Source of the DNA: Fibrobacterota bacterium
GTDB lineage: Bacteria > Fibrobacterota > Fibrobacteria > UBA11236
Length of the DNA: 64,000 nucleotides
NCBI GenBank assembly: GCA_028287505.1
Contig: JAQBPN010000067.1
Coordinates: 1-64,000 of the forward strand
Direction: 5' to 3'
Shown: piece after piece, positions 33,597 through 42,269 of the stretch
How positions within the stretch are numbered: the first letter of the stretch is position 1
How the letters are laid out: the number at the start of each line of letters is the position of its first letter
Position numbers and translations under genes: made by a program
The notes under the pieces: generated by a model
Databases searched by the model: none
The model's input: the letters and a program-made list of their open reading frames with translations, nothing else
Told to the model about the DNA's origin: nothing

Positions 33597-34010
33597 ATGA
33601 TCCCAACTCATATGTCCCGCTACATTCCCTATTCCCTTCTCGCGGCCATTTGCATCGGCTGTTCCAGCCGTGCCATGGTCAAGGGCGCGCTCACGAGCGA
33701 CGAGCGCCAGGAGTATGTGGAACAGACGGGAGCCCTTATACCACAACGGCTTAAGGAGGATTTCGTCGCGGGCAAAGCGGCCGAAGGCATGACCAAGGAG
33801 ATGGTGGTCTTCTTGTATGGCCAGCCCGATCGGACCGAAAACAATCGCTACGGAATCAGCTGGAGCGGCGCCGAGGGAGACTCCGCGCCGGTGGTCGACG
33901 GCAGGGATTCGCTGTGGAATTACTTCGGTTCGGACAGCGTTTCGGTCAAGCGGGGCATGGTTTTCAGAGGGGACACCCTGGTCCGCGTGGTCGGGGACCT
34001 GGCCAAGTGA
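33597..34010 (+). CDS. Small lipoprotein
   Basis: The ~137-residue protein begins MIPTHMSRYIPYSLLAAICIGC, a clear lipoprotein signal with Cys at the cleavage site. The mature part contains the pattern FVAGKAAEGMTKEMVVFLYGQPDR followed by beta strands (YGISWSG, SLWNYFG, RGMVFRGDTLVRVVG). This reads like a SmpA/OmlA (BamE-like) fold, in which M-x-x-x-x-V-x-x-x-x-G-x-P-x-x is typical. That would make it a BAM-type accessory or a general BamE-like lipoprotein; moderate confidence. An alternative start is ATG 33612. Confidence 0.75.
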   Translation: MIPTHMSRYIPYSLLAAICIGCSSRAMVKGALTSDERQEYVEQTGALIPQRLKEDFVAGKAAEGMTKEMVVFLYGQPDRTENNRYGISWSGAEGDSAPVVDGRDSLWNYFGSDSVSVKRGMVFRGDTLVRVVGDLAK

Positions 34011-34064
34011 AGAACCCGCACCGCGTCCCGAAGCAATCTTTATCGGGTCCGGAAGCGATAATAG

Positions 34065-34094
34065 TTGAACATGAACGATATTTTTTTATATAAA
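34065..34094 (+). promoter_or_regulatory. Candidate promoter of the HU gene
   Basis: TTGAAC (34065-34070) is followed after 16-18 bases by overlapping TATATA/TATAAA (34087-34094) in an AT-rich tract. The leader to the HU start would be about 50 bases and includes GAAAGGA before the ATG. Confidence 0.55.
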
Positions 34095-34150
34095 GACTGT
34101 GCCGATGTATTTTTTTCCTTTGCTCATTCACCCACTCGAAAGGATGTCTC

Positions 34151-34471
34151 ATGGCAGATAAATCCCTAACCCAAAGTCAAATCGTGGATCAGCTCGCGAC
34201 CGCGAACGGCCTCACCAAGGTGCAGGTCCGCTCTTTCCTCGAGAGCCAATCTGCGCTTGCCTACAAGAACGCCAAGAATGGTTTCACCATTCCCGGCCTC
34301 GGCAAGCTCGTCCTGGTGAACCGGAAAGCCCGCATGGGCCGCAATCCGGCCACGGGTGAAGCGATCAAGATCCCCGCCAAGAAAGTGGTGAAGTTCCGCG
34401 TGGCCAAGGCCGCGAAGGAAGCCATCGGCGGCGTTGCCCCCAAGAAGGCGGCCAAAAAAGGCAAGAAGTAA
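34151..34471 (+). CDS. HU-family nucleoid DNA-binding protein with Lys-rich tail
   Basis: The 106-residue protein has the HU/IHF fold: an N-terminal helical part (LTQSQIVDQLATANGLTKVQVRSFLE), then IPGLGKLVLVNRKARMGRNPATGEAIKIPAKKVVKFRVAKAAKEAI, including the DNA-minor-groove arm RMGRNPATGE. A short Lys/Ala extension (APKKAAKKGKK) follows, as seen in some HU variants. It bends and compacts DNA as a dimer. A candidate promoter and a strong terminator enclose it, so it is monocistronic. Confidence 0.95.
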   Translation: MADKSLTQSQIVDQLATANGLTKVQVRSFLESQSALAYKNAKNGFTIPGLGKLVLVNRKARMGRNPATGEAIKIPAKKVVKFRVAKAAKEAIGGVAPKKAAKKGKK

Positions 34472-34479
34472 TCTCTGTC

Positions 34480-34510
34480 GGGGCCGGCTCTGCCGGCCCC
34501 TTCTCTTTTC
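34480..34510 (+). terminator. Intrinsic terminator of the HU gene
   Basis: GGGGCCGG (34480-34487) pairs with CCGGCCCC (34493-34500) over CTCTG and is followed by TTCTCTTTTC, 9 bases after the stop codon. Confidence 0.85.
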
Positions 34511-34700
34511 TCCCCCCGTTTTTTTTCCAACCGCTTTACATGGCTCTCGAGTTCCCGGCGAATCCCTTTTGCGCGATATTGCCGTTCCCTCCGTGACCTG
34601 GCGCATGGACGCCTCCGGCCCCCGGAAATCTTTTCCCCAATCGTGATCCATAGCACAATGCCGGCGAATCCTTCGCCTACCTTGGCGCGGGGAGGCGGGC

Positions 34701-37160
34701 ATGCGAAAGACCATCCGCGCGGGAATGCGCGCGTGCAGCGGTTTCATCCAGGGATGGCATAAGGCCGCCGTCGCCGGCTACCGCCGCCAGCATGGCCTGT
34801 TCGCGGCCCTGCCCATCGTCTGGGGCTGCCTGGATACCTACCTCGTTCCCCATCTCGCCCCGGTGGGATTCCTGGCGAGCGCCTGGTTCCTGGAAGGCCG
34901 AATGGGGAGGCGGTTGGCCTGGCAGGCGTTCTGCTTCCTGGTCTGGTCCCTCTTTCTCGCGACAGCCCATCCGGATGCGCGCGCGGCCCCGGCCTTCCCG
35001 GATCCATCCGCCGGATCGAACGCCGTTTTCGATATGACGGGCCGGGTCTCCGGCTTCCCTTCCCAGAAACGGCTGTTGACCTTCTCCCTGGCCGGCGATC
35101 ATGGAACCTACCGCGTCCAAACGGAGGCTCCCGACTTTCCCATCCAACCCGGGCAAAGGCTGCGCGGGCGTTTCCAAAGCGTTCCGGCGGCCCCGGCCAC
35201 CAATCCCGGACAGTTCGACTATCCCGCTTATCTCCGTTCCCAAAATCTCGACGGCATCCTGAAAGCGGAATCGCTTGTCTTGATCGCCAAGGCGGGATGG
35301 TCCGATCGCCTGATCCTTTTCCTGCACACCGCGCTCGAAGACGGTCTGACCCGTTCCGTCCCCAAAGCCCAGGCTCCGCTCCTGCGGGCCGCCCTGCTCG
35401 GCGATACCGATGGCTTGGATCCCGCCCTGGTGGAGGACTTCAAGGCGAGCGGCATGCTCCACATCCTGGCCATCAGCGGACAGCATGTGGGAATTTTCGC
35501 GTTGATCCTCCTGCAGCTTTTCGCCTTGATCCGCTTGCCGCGCAAGGCCGCTTTCGTCTTCACGGGGGCCGTGCTCGCATTGTACGTCCCCATTTGCGGA
35601 GGGCAAATCAGCGTGCTGCGGGCGGCCGTCATGTTCTGGTCTTGCCTGCCCGCCGTGCTCTGGGAAAGACCCGCATTCGCAGTCAACAACCTGGGATGGG
35701 CCGCCGCCGCATGCCTGATCTGCATGCCCTACCAGATCCTCTCCCTGGGATTCCAACTTTCCTTCGCGGCCACTTTTTTCCTCATCCTGTATTCCCGGCC
35801 CATGGCCGCGGTGCTTAAACGTTTGGGAATCGATGGGGCCCTGGCCGTCTATTTCATTTCCACCCCGCTGCTTTCCATCGTCATCTACCTGGGAGTTTAT
35901 CCGATCTTGGCTTCCGCCGTGCACGCGGCCGCGCCCTCCTCCATCCTGGGAAACCTGGCCACGGTGGGCATCAGCTCCGGGATGCTGGTATCGGCCTGCC
36001 TGACCCTGCTCTTCCAACCCGTATCCGCGCTGGCCTCCTGCTTCGGCGAAAGCGCCGGGGCCCTGGCCTCCCTGCTGGCGGCCTCCGTGCATGTCCTGGC
36101 GCGATGGCCCGGAGCCGCGCTTTCGGTCCCGTCGCTCCCCTTGATCTGGAGCCTGGTCCTGCTCTTCCTCGTCTGCTCCTTTCCTTTCGCCATCCGCACC
36201 GGCCGCGGCCTGCCCCTGGCGCTGTTGGGGGCGGCGCTCTTTTCCGGACGCTGGTTCTGCGCGCAAGCCATGGAGGCATGGCGCGTCCCCGCCTCGGTGA
36301 CTTACCTGGACGTGGGCCAGGGCGATGGCGCCGTATGCGCGCTTCCGGGCGCCGTGATCCTTATCGATGCGGGACCGCCCGAGGCGGGACGGAACGTGAT
36401 CCTTCCCTACCTGCGGGAGCAAGGCATCAATCGATTGGAGATGGCCATCGTCACCCATCCCGATCTGGATCATTACGGCGGACTCGCCTATGTGGCCGAA
36501 CATATCGCCATCGGCAAGGTGATCTGTTCGGGAGAGGACGCGGATACCCATGCCTGGAAGGACCTGCGGGAGTGTCTGGCGAAACGGGGCGTGCCCATGG
36601 AAAAGGCCGCGCGCGGCCAGGGCCTCTACGCCTGCCGGAGCGTCACCCTGTCGGTGCTTTCGCCGGAATACACGGGACAGTTTCCGGACCGGAATGAAAA
36701 CTCGGTGGTAACCTTTCTGCAACTGCGCGGCCGGCGCTTCCTGTTCACGGGGGATATGGGTCCGATGACGGAATCCCGTTTGCTGGATCAAGGCGACGGC
36801 AGGATGCAGGGCGCCATTTTGAAAGTGCCCCATCACGGCAGCGATCTCTCCAACACCTTGCCGTTCCTGGATGCGGTCAGGCCTCCCATCGCGATCCTGT
36901 CGGCGGGACGGCAGAACCGCTTCGGCCATCCGGGCACGGTTACCGTGGCCGAATTGAAGCGGCTGGATGCGCGGATCTTCCTGACGGCCAGGGATGGAGC
37001 GGTGACCTATGCCTGCGATCGCGGGGGCGAAACGTGGATCCCCTACCTGGAACCCGGATCCGGGGGACCCGTGGATGTTGCGGCGTTCGCGGGCCGCGCC
37101 AACAATTCGCGCCATGCCCGCCGCGGCCGGCCGCCGATCCAGGCTGCGGCAGGCCCTTGA
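34701..37160 (+). CDS. comEC: ComEC/Rec2 family DNA-uptake channel protein
   Basis: The 819-residue protein has the three-part ComEC layout. An N-terminal soluble DUF4131-like region lies at ~105-200, with two or three helices before it. The Competence domain spans ~220-520 with many membrane helices and the motif ASGMLHILAISGQHVGIFAL. The C-terminal metallo-beta-lactamase domain starts at ~535 (TYLDVGQGDGAV), with THPDLDHYGGL and HHGSD metal-binding motifs. ComEC carries single-stranded DNA across the inner membrane in natural transformation; the lactamase domain is the presumed nuclease. GGGGAGG precedes the ATG. Other competence genes are absent here. Confidence 0.94.
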   Translation: MRKTIRAGMRACSGFIQGWHKAAVAGYRRQHGLFAALPIVWGCLDTYLVPHLAPVGFLASAWFLEGRMGRRLAWQAFCFLVWSLFLATAHPDARAAPAFPDPSAGSNAVFDMTGRVSGFPSQKRLLTFSLAGDHGTYRVQTEAPDFPIQPGQRLRGRFQSVPAAPATNPGQFDYPAYLRSQNLDGILKAESLVLIAKAGWSDRLILFLHTALEDGLTRSVPKAQAPLLRAALLGDTDGLDPALVEDFKASGMLHILAISGQHVGIFALILLQLFALIRLPRKAAFVFTGAVLALYVPICGGQISVLRAAVMFWSCLPAVLWERPAFAVNNLGWAAAACLICMPYQILSLGFQLSFAATFFLILYSRPMAAVLKRLGIDGALAVYFISTPLLSIVIYLGVYPILASAVHAAAPSSILGNLATVGISSGMLVSACLTLLFQPVSALASCFGESAGALASLLAASVHVLARWPGAALSVPSLPLIWSLVLLFLVCSFPFAIRTGRGLPLALLGAALFSGRWFCAQAMEAWRVPASVTYLDVGQGDGAVCALPGAVILIDAGPPEAGRNVILPYLREQGINRLEMAIVTHPDLDHYGGLAYVAEHIAIGKVICSGEDADTHAWKDLRECLAKRGVPMEKAARGQGLYACRSVTLSVLSPEYTGQFPDRNENSVVTFLQLRGRRFLFTGDMGPMTESRLLDQGDGRMQGAILKVPHHGSDLSNTLPFLDAVRPPIAILSAGRQNRFGHPGTVTVAELKRLDARIFLTARDGAVTYACDRGGETWIPYLEPGSGGPVDVAAFAGRANNSRHARRGRPPIQAAAGP

Positions 37161-37199
37161 TCCGGAAGACGGCGAGCGCAAAAATGTACATTGGATACG

Positions 37200-37724
37200 A
37201 TGGCGGACCTATTCAACGATGAAGACCAGGATAGATTGAAACACATCTACAAGACGACGGACGTCCGCCGCCTGCCCATCACCGGTATCGTATCGGGATA
37301 CCATGCCCTGCCCTTCACCCTGGTCGGCCCCAACGATGAAACCGATTCCGGAAAAGCCAATCCCGGTTCCCTGAAACTCACCGGAAAGATAATGGTGAGT
37401 CCCAAGCTGCTGCTCACGCTTTCGCCCAACGACGAGCGCTTCGCGGACATGTTTCCGGAAGCCGAACCCTTCATGGACAAAAGCATCGTGGCCCGCATGT
37501 TTTCCTTCAGCACGGCCTATAAGAAGAACTACCGCATCCGCAACGAGCATCTTTCCGTGGAGGAGTTCCCGGAGGCGGACAAGGACCTGTTGAATACCGT
37601 GATGAACGAATTGAGCCGGGCGGAGATCATCAACATGGGCGTGATTTGGTGCCCGCAACCCCGCTTCTATCCTATCAGTCTCGAACGCTTCATCGCGTCG
37701 GTCCTGGATAGGGAATTCAGGTAG
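37200..37724 (+). CDS. Hypothetical 174-residue cytoplasmic protein
   Basis: The product (MADLFNDEDQDRLKHIYKTTDVRRLPITGIVSGYHALPFTLV...) has no signal or membrane segment. It is moderately charged, with a beta-rich first half and a helical C-terminus. I do not recognise the family. An in-frame TTG lies 9 bases upstream, but the ATG at 37200 fits better. TGTACATT lies 8-15 bases before the ATG, but it lacks the second half of the LexA-like palindrome seen elsewhere. Structured element 2 begins 7 bases after the stop codon. Confidence 0.72.
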   Translation: MADLFNDEDQDRLKHIYKTTDVRRLPITGIVSGYHALPFTLVGPNDETDSGKANPGSLKLTGKIMVSPKLLLTLSPNDERFADMFPEAEPFMDKSIVARMFSFSTAYKKNYRIRNEHLSVEEFPEADKDLLNTVMNELSRAEIINMGVIWCPQPRFYPISLERFIASVLDREFR

Positions 37725-37730
37725 TCACCC

Positions 37731-37984
37731 GGGTCTGCGTCCGGATGCGGGGTCTGGGCTGACGGCTCCAGCGAATAAGCTTCTGATACTCTGATGCTTC
37801 CGGCCGGTGGGCTGGCCGATTGGTTCGGGCTTCCGCGCATGCTCGCAAACGCCGTTCGACATGGTGGGTCTTTCGCGACTTGACTCGCTTGCGCCCATGC
37901 CCGCCGGCCTGCTTACAAGCGACCCGCGGGGCGGGTCGTTCGCTTCCGCCTGATAGCCCCGACCCCGCATCCGGACGCAGGCCC
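37731..37984. ncRNA. Structured element 2 with long closing stem (candidate ncRNA or mobile element)
   Basis: 37731-37759 and 37956-37984 form a 29-bp closing stem with one G-U pair and one mismatch. Its sequence differs from element 1. Inside the left arm lies TGACGGCT (37760-37767) and inside the right arm CGCCTGATA (37947-37955), matching TTACGGCT and CGCCTGATA in element 1. CGGCC/GGCCG and GACCCGC (37921-37927) / GCGGGTC (37931-37937) hairpins occur, the latter extended by AAGC/GCTT just before CGCCTGATA, as CAGCC/GGCTG is in element 1. CCTGC-x2-AC-x-AGC precedes this helix in both. The region 37985-38195 has only the hairpin listed next. Confidence 0.6.
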
Positions 37985-38151
37985 CTGCCCATATCGGCAT
38001 CCCCTATGCTGTTTCGCGGCGGGGCGGTTGGTCTTATAGGAGAGGCGGGTCACCGGCTTGTGAGAAGGGGCGGTGTGGTCGCGTGAGGGTAAGTCTGGGG
38101 GCTGGGCTGGGAGAAAAGCATTCTTTGATGGCGATGGTTCGGTGGAATACG

Positions 38152-38172
38152 CGCCGGCATGGGATGCCGGCG
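38152..38172 (-). terminator. Hairpin downstream of argA
   Basis: CGCCGGCAT (38152-38160) faces ATGCCGGCG (38164-38172) around GGG, about 24 bases past the argA stop. It lacks a U tract on the minus strand, so termination is only possible. Confidence 0.4.
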
Positions 38173-38195
38173 GAAGGACCGCGGGGGAACGGGGT

Positions 38196-39566
38196 CTAAA
38201 GCGTTACGGCCAGTACCCTGGAGTTGCGGTCGGGGTTGTAGGTGGACTGGCGTTCGGGGGGCATGGCCGTGAGGGGCGCTTCGCGGAAGCCGTTGCGCAT
38301 GAAGAAGTCGCTGGTTTGCGTGGTCAGCAGGTAGACGCTTTTCACGCCCGCCTTGCGCGCCTTGTCCAGAAGGTAGGAGACGATTTTGCGGCCGGTGCCC
38401 TGGCCGGTGAAGCCGGCATCCACGACTACGGCGTACAACTCCGCCACTTTGTCCGGATAGATTTTCAGGGCCGCGCAACCGTGCAGGGTGGCGTCCACCT
38501 TGAAGACCACGAAGTTCTCCAATTCGGCGGCCAGGGTTTCAGCCGAGCGTTGGATGAGGATGCCGTCTTCCACATAGGGTTGCATGAGGCGAAGGATCTC
38601 GGAGATGTCGGTCGGCTTTGCCGAGCGGATCTTGTCGTATTGATTGGCGTAGACCATGGTTCCATGGCCGGCGCTGGAAAAAATCTCCTGCAGGAGGATG
38701 CCGTCCAGGGATCCGTCGATGAAGTGCACGCGATCGACCCCGGCGGCGCAGGCGTCCATGGCCAGGGAGACCAGTTCGCGATGTTCGGACTTGAGGGATT
38801 GGGAGAAATCCCTGAGCAGGATGCCGCCTTCCTCCAGGTCCAGATTGGAGAAATAACCGCTGGCCTTTTCCCCCGCGTCCGCGAAATCGCATTCCGCGAC
38901 CACGGGGATGCCCGTGTCCACGCCGATGAAAAAGAGCTTGGTGGCGCGCAGGGCCTTGGCGATGGCCACGGCCAGCTCGCTGCTGGAAAGGTTGTAGTCC
39001 TTGCCCACCAGGTTCCACCCGATGTTGGGAACGATGGGGATCAGGCCGTCTTCGAGCAGGTTGTTGATGAGAGCCACGTCGACCTTTTCCACGCGGCCGG
39101 TATGCTGGTAGTCCAGGCCGTTGAGCACGCCCATGGCGCGCGCGCGCACCCAATTGCCCACCACGCCGTTGGCGCCGGATTCGGTCAAAAGGGAGATGAG
39201 GACGTTGGTGACGTTGGAGGCGCCCAGCTTCACCAGAGGCATGGCCTCCTCGGTGGTGATGCGGACGTCGTCCTTCATGGTCGAGTTGACCCGATAGGTT
39301 TTGAGCACCTTGTCGATGGAATGCTTGGCCCCGGGCACCAGGATGATGCGGATGCCGATTTTCTGGAGGAGCACGATGTCCTTGATGAGCAGGGAGAACA
39401 GGGGCCGGCCCATCAGGTGATCGTCTATCTTGAGGACGAAGACCTGATCCCGGTAACGGCGGAGATACCCGAAGACCTCGCGCATGCCCTGCATGGGGAA
39501 ACCCGCCAAGCCGGCCTGGGCCTGGCTTGCCGATTTCGAGGACCTCTTCTTGCCGTTGCCTTCCAT
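38196..39566 (-). CDS. argA: Amino-acid N-acetyltransferase (N-acetylglutamate synthase, ArgA type)
   Basis: The 456-residue protein is a fusion of an amino-acid-kinase-like domain (~30-290: VFVLKIDDHLM, ILVPGAKHSID, IPIVPNIGWNLVGKDYNLSSSELA) and a C-terminal GNAT domain (~310-450: CAALKIYPDKVAELYAVVVDAGFTGQGTGRKIVSYLLDKAR, with the Q-x-x-G-x-G/A acetyl-CoA loop). This is the classic ArgA architecture; the enzyme makes N-acetylglutamate, the first step of arginine synthesis. It lies 12 bases after a TrpD-like gene on the same strand. ATG 39566 has GGAG upstream. Confidence 0.93.
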   Translation of the reverse strand: MEGNGKKRSSKSASQAQAGLAGFPMQGMREVFGYLRRYRDQVFVLKIDDHLMGRPLFSLLIKDIVLLQKIGIRIILVPGAKHSIDKVLKTYRVNSTMKDDVRITTEEAMPLVKLGASNVTNVLISLLTESGANGVVGNWVRARAMGVLNGLDYQHTGRVEKVDVALINNLLEDGLIPIVPNIGWNLVGKDYNLSSSELAVAIAKALRATKLFFIGVDTGIPVVAECDFADAGEKASGYFSNLDLEEGGILLRDFSQSLKSEHRELVSLAMDACAAGVDRVHFIDGSLDGILLQEIFSSAGHGTMVYANQYDKIRSAKPTDISEILRLMQPYVEDGILIQRSAETLAAELENFVVFKVDATLHGCAALKIYPDKVAELYAVVVDAGFTGQGTGRKIVSYLLDKARKAGVKSVYLLTTQTSDFFMRNGFREAPLTAMPPERQSTYNPDRNSRVLAVTL

Positions 39567-39578
39567 CGCTTCCGTCTC

Positions 39579-40721
39579 CTACTGGAATAATCTAGGAATT
39601 GCCGCGCCCGCCGCGGTCAGTCCGGCCGCCGGATTCTCCGCCACCCCGGCCGCCCACAACAGGACCGCCAGATGATATTGTACCGCCCTGCGCAGCCCGT
39701 TGTCCCGGGCCCGATCGGCTTCCGGGGTCCCGCCCCCCGCCATGGCATCCATCCATTCGCGCCATTGGGGGAACTTGCCCAGGGAATACACGTCGGAGGA
39801 AAGCTCCAGCCCCAGGTCCGCCGGAGCGACGGATTCCTCGCGGATGGAACCCTTGCCGGCTCCGGTTCCCGCGTCCACGGATACGCATTCCGTTTCCTTG
39901 TGCAGCACCAGGTCCACGGTGCCGTGGTTGCCCAGGAGGATCTTGCCGAACAGGCCCAGGTCGGCCATGGTCCCCGCCATGCGCAAGGCGTAATGCTTGT
40001 GGGAGATTCCCAGGAGCATGGGCGAGGCGGGCCATGGGTTCACCAGCTTCTCGGCGGTGTGCAGGCAGGACCGGAAGCCCAGTTGCGATCGAAGCTCGTC
40101 CAGGGAGGCCAGACCCGGTATCACCGCGCCGCAATCCAAGAGCACGGGCGCGGGAGCCGGGGAAGCGGTATCCGCGGTCGTGCCGGCGGCCGAGGCGGCC
40201 GAATCGGCGGCGGGAAACAAGGGACCCGACGGATCCAGCAGCTTGGCCAGCTCCCAGGTATCGTCGAAGGAAGCCCGGTTCTTCTGCAGGACCGGGGCGC
40301 TGCGGACCAGGCCCACCCCCACGCCGAAACGCCGGAGCAGATGGGCCGCCAACAGGGAGGCCAGGCCGCCCTTGCGTTGGGTGTCCGAGGCGAGGTTCAG
40401 GACCAGGGTCTTGCGCCCGGCCAGGGGCGGTTGGGGAACAAGGCGGCTGCGGAACACGTCGACCAGGCCGTCGAGTTCTTCCTGGGTCAGTTCCTTGATG
40501 CGCAGGGCCTGCAGGAAAGCGCCCGCTTGCACCGGCAGGAAGGCGCCGTCCAGAAGCTGGTTGAAGGCGGTGCGGCTTTCCAGGGCGGTGAGATCCGCGG
40601 ATAGGGTCCTGCCCTTCCCCACCTTTTTCACGAAATCCACCGGCCGCGTCGCCGGTTGGGCTTTCGCGGTCGCCGGTGAGGGCTCCGCTGGAGCCCTCCC
40701 GAAACCTGCCTCCGAAGTCAT
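39579..40721 (-). CDS. TrpD-like glycosyltransferase family 3 protein (TrpD2/YbiB type)
   Basis: The 380-residue protein shows the GT-family-3 N-terminal helical domain (LSADLTALESRTAFNQLLDGAFLPVQAGAFLQALRIKELTQEELDGLVDVF). The Rossmann-like part then has NLASDTQRKGGLASLLAAHLL, GLVRSAPVL and FRSCLHTAEKLVNP. The PRPP-binding GTGGD of true anthranilate phosphoribosyltransferases is not found (NLASD occurs in that place), so it is more like TrpD2/YbiB, which bind nucleic acids. An Ala/Ser/Pro-rich insert sits at ~170-195. AGGAG precedes the ATG. The 12-base gap to argA suggests an operon without an obvious pathway link. Confidence 0.72.
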   Translation of the reverse strand: MTSEAGFGRAPAEPSPATAKAQPATRPVDFVKKVGKGRTLSADLTALESRTAFNQLLDGAFLPVQAGAFLQALRIKELTQEELDGLVDVFRSRLVPQPPLAGRKTLVLNLASDTQRKGGLASLLAAHLLRRFGVGVGLVRSAPVLQKNRASFDDTWELAKLLDPSGPLFPAADSAASAAGTTADTASPAPAPVLLDCGAVIPGLASLDELRSQLGFRSCLHTAEKLVNPWPASPMLLGISHKHYALRMAGTMADLGLFGKILLGNHGTVDLVLHKETECVSVDAGTGAGKGSIREESVAPADLGLELSSDVYSLGKFPQWREWMDAMAGGGTPEADRARDNGLRRAVQYHLAVLLWAAGVAENPAAGLTAAGAAIPRLFQ

Positions 40722-40850
40722 GGCCAGTCTCCTCTTTCTGGAAATTTAGTAAAGGGGTAAGGAAGCGCCCGGACTCCCGGCGGAACACCCTGCATCGCGC
40801 CCGTGCCGGGTAACATTGCATTTACCGGGATAGTTATCCATTTTCTCTCC

Positions 40851-42005
40851 ATGGAAACTGTTCCCCCGGAAAACTCGCAAACCACCTTCCAAAAAGCGTC
40901 CTTCCTGATCTACCTGCTGGCGGTGACGGCGGCCTTCATCTACCTGCTCCAGAATTTCCTGATGCCGCTGCTGTTGGCCGCGGTGTTCACCGGTCTCACC
41001 TACCCCGTATATACCTGGCTGCTGGCCAAGGTGCGCAAGCCCGTCTTCGCGGCGCTGCTGACCATCCTGTCGATACTGCTGGTGCTGGTCCTGCCCCTGA
41101 TCGCCGTGGGCGCCATCGCCTATCAGGAAGCCGTGGGGTTCTTCTCTTCCCTGGACCTGGATACTTGGCGCTCCCACCTGGAGTCCGCCATCCAATCCAT
41201 CCGGGATCGCTTCCCGGCCCTGCTGCAGCGGGTGAACACGGAAAACCTGACGGGCATGGCCATCAGCGGCCTGCAGAACGCATTCCAGTTCATTCTCAAA
41301 CACAGCGCGGATATTTCCCTGTCCCTGGCCAACAACCTGCTCAGCTTCTTCCTGATGCTGTTCATCATGTTCTACTTCTACCTGGACGGAAAGCGTATCC
41401 TGGAGCGCCTGATCCGCTGGTCCCCCCTCAAGGACGAATACGAACGGATCCTGATCGAAAAATTCGTCTCCGTAAGCAAGGGCACCCTGAAGGGCATCCT
41501 GGTCATCGGCATGATCCAAGGCGTCCTGGGAGCCATCCTGTTCTGGGCCGTAGGCCTGAGCTCTCCCGTTTTCCTGGGCACCCTGATGGTATTCGCCAGC
41601 ATCATTCCCGCCCTGGGTACCGCGGCCATCTGGGCGCCCACGGCCATCTTCCTCCTGTTCGAGGGGCGTTGGGGCGCCGCCCTGGCCGTGGTCATTACCG
41701 GAGGCGTGGTCATTTCCAGCGTGGACAACTTCGTGCGTCCGATCCTGGTTGGCAAGGACATCAAGATGCATGATTTGCTGGTCCTGCTCAGCACCCTGGG
41801 CGGCCTGAGCGTATTCGGCCTCTCCGGATTGATCCTCGGCCCCATCATCGCGTCGCTGTTCCTGAGCATCTGGAACATCTATGAAGAAGTGTTCGCGGGC
41901 GAATTGTCGGCGAACCGCCAAACCGGGTTCCGCACGGGCAAAATCGCCCACATCCTCAAGAACTCGCCCCCCGCCACCACTCCCGGCAAGCCCCTCAAGC
42001 AGTAG
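40851..42005 (+). CDS. AI-2E (PerM/TqsA) family membrane permease
   Basis: The 384-residue protein has about eight hydrophobic helices with the AI-2E family pattern. An N-terminal pair (ASFLIYLLAVTAAFIYLLQNF, FAALLTILSILLVLVLPLIAVG) precedes a soluble central helix region. The diagnostic segment GILVIGMIQGVLGAILFWAVGL-SPVFLGTLMVFASIIPALGTAAIWAPTAIFLL follows, then the DNFVRPILVG motif. Family members export small molecules or act as Na+/H+ antiporters; the substrate here is not known. ATG 40851 (METVPPENS) is favoured over an upstream in-frame ATG. Confidence 0.9.
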   Translation: METVPPENSQTTFQKASFLIYLLAVTAAFIYLLQNFLMPLLLAAVFTGLTYPVYTWLLAKVRKPVFAALLTILSILLVLVLPLIAVGAIAYQEAVGFFSSLDLDTWRSHLESAIQSIRDRFPALLQRVNTENLTGMAISGLQNAFQFILKHSADISLSLANNLLSFFLMLFIMFYFYLDGKRILERLIRWSPLKDEYERILIEKFVSVSKGTLKGILVIGMIQGVLGAILFWAVGLSSPVFLGTLMVFASIIPALGTAAIWAPTAIFLLFEGRWGAALAVVITGGVVISSVDNFVRPILVGKDIKMHDLLVLLSTLGGLSVFGLSGLILGPIIASLFLSIWNIYEEVFAGELSANRQTGFRTGKIAHILKNSPPATTPGKPLKQ

Positions 42006-42054
42006 CCCGTTCCGGATCTGGCATCGCGCCTTCCTGATTCCTTATAATGGAAGC

Positions 42055-42261
42055 ATGAAAGAAAGGCGCGAGTCCCTCATACCCATCCCCCCCGATTGGA
42101 AGCCCGAAGCCATGGCCCGCGTCATCGAGCGCGAAGTCGAGAAATGGTGGGATGAAGGCTGGGTGTTCCTGCGGGCGGATACCGACAAGCTGATGGAATC
42201 CGTCTGCCTTTTCTTCGAGCGCACGATCGTGCTGGAAAGCGACGGAAACGGCTTCGACTGA
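42055..42261 (+). CDS. Small hypothetical protein (68 aa), DUF4177-like
   Basis: The product is mostly charged with a pattern EREVEKWWDEGWVFLRADTD-KLMESVCLFFERTI, similar to the short DUF4177 fold in which a Gly-Trp follows a helix. No enzyme motif is seen. It starts 50 bases after the AI-2E-type permease gene on the same strand. Its end comes 9 bases before the stop of the convergent DUF72 gene. The call as a real gene rests on codon pattern and family-like sequence. Confidence 0.65.
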   Translation: MKERRESLIPIPPDWKPEAMARVIEREVEKWWDEGWVFLRADTDKLMESVCLFFERTIVLESDGNGFD

Positions 42262-42269
42262 TCCCGACG

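Noticed and set aside
37183-37200. TGTACATT just before the gene at 37200 as a fourth LexA-like site
   Set aside because: The second half-site (GTGCA) is absent (GGATAC instead) and the nearest TTGATC is 24 bases from TACATT, too far for a sigma-70 promoter. It is probably chance.
39579-40721. True anthranilate phosphoribosyltransferase (trpD)
   Set aside because: The GTGGD PRPP motif is missing, an Ala/Pro-rich insert is present, and no trp genes are nearby.
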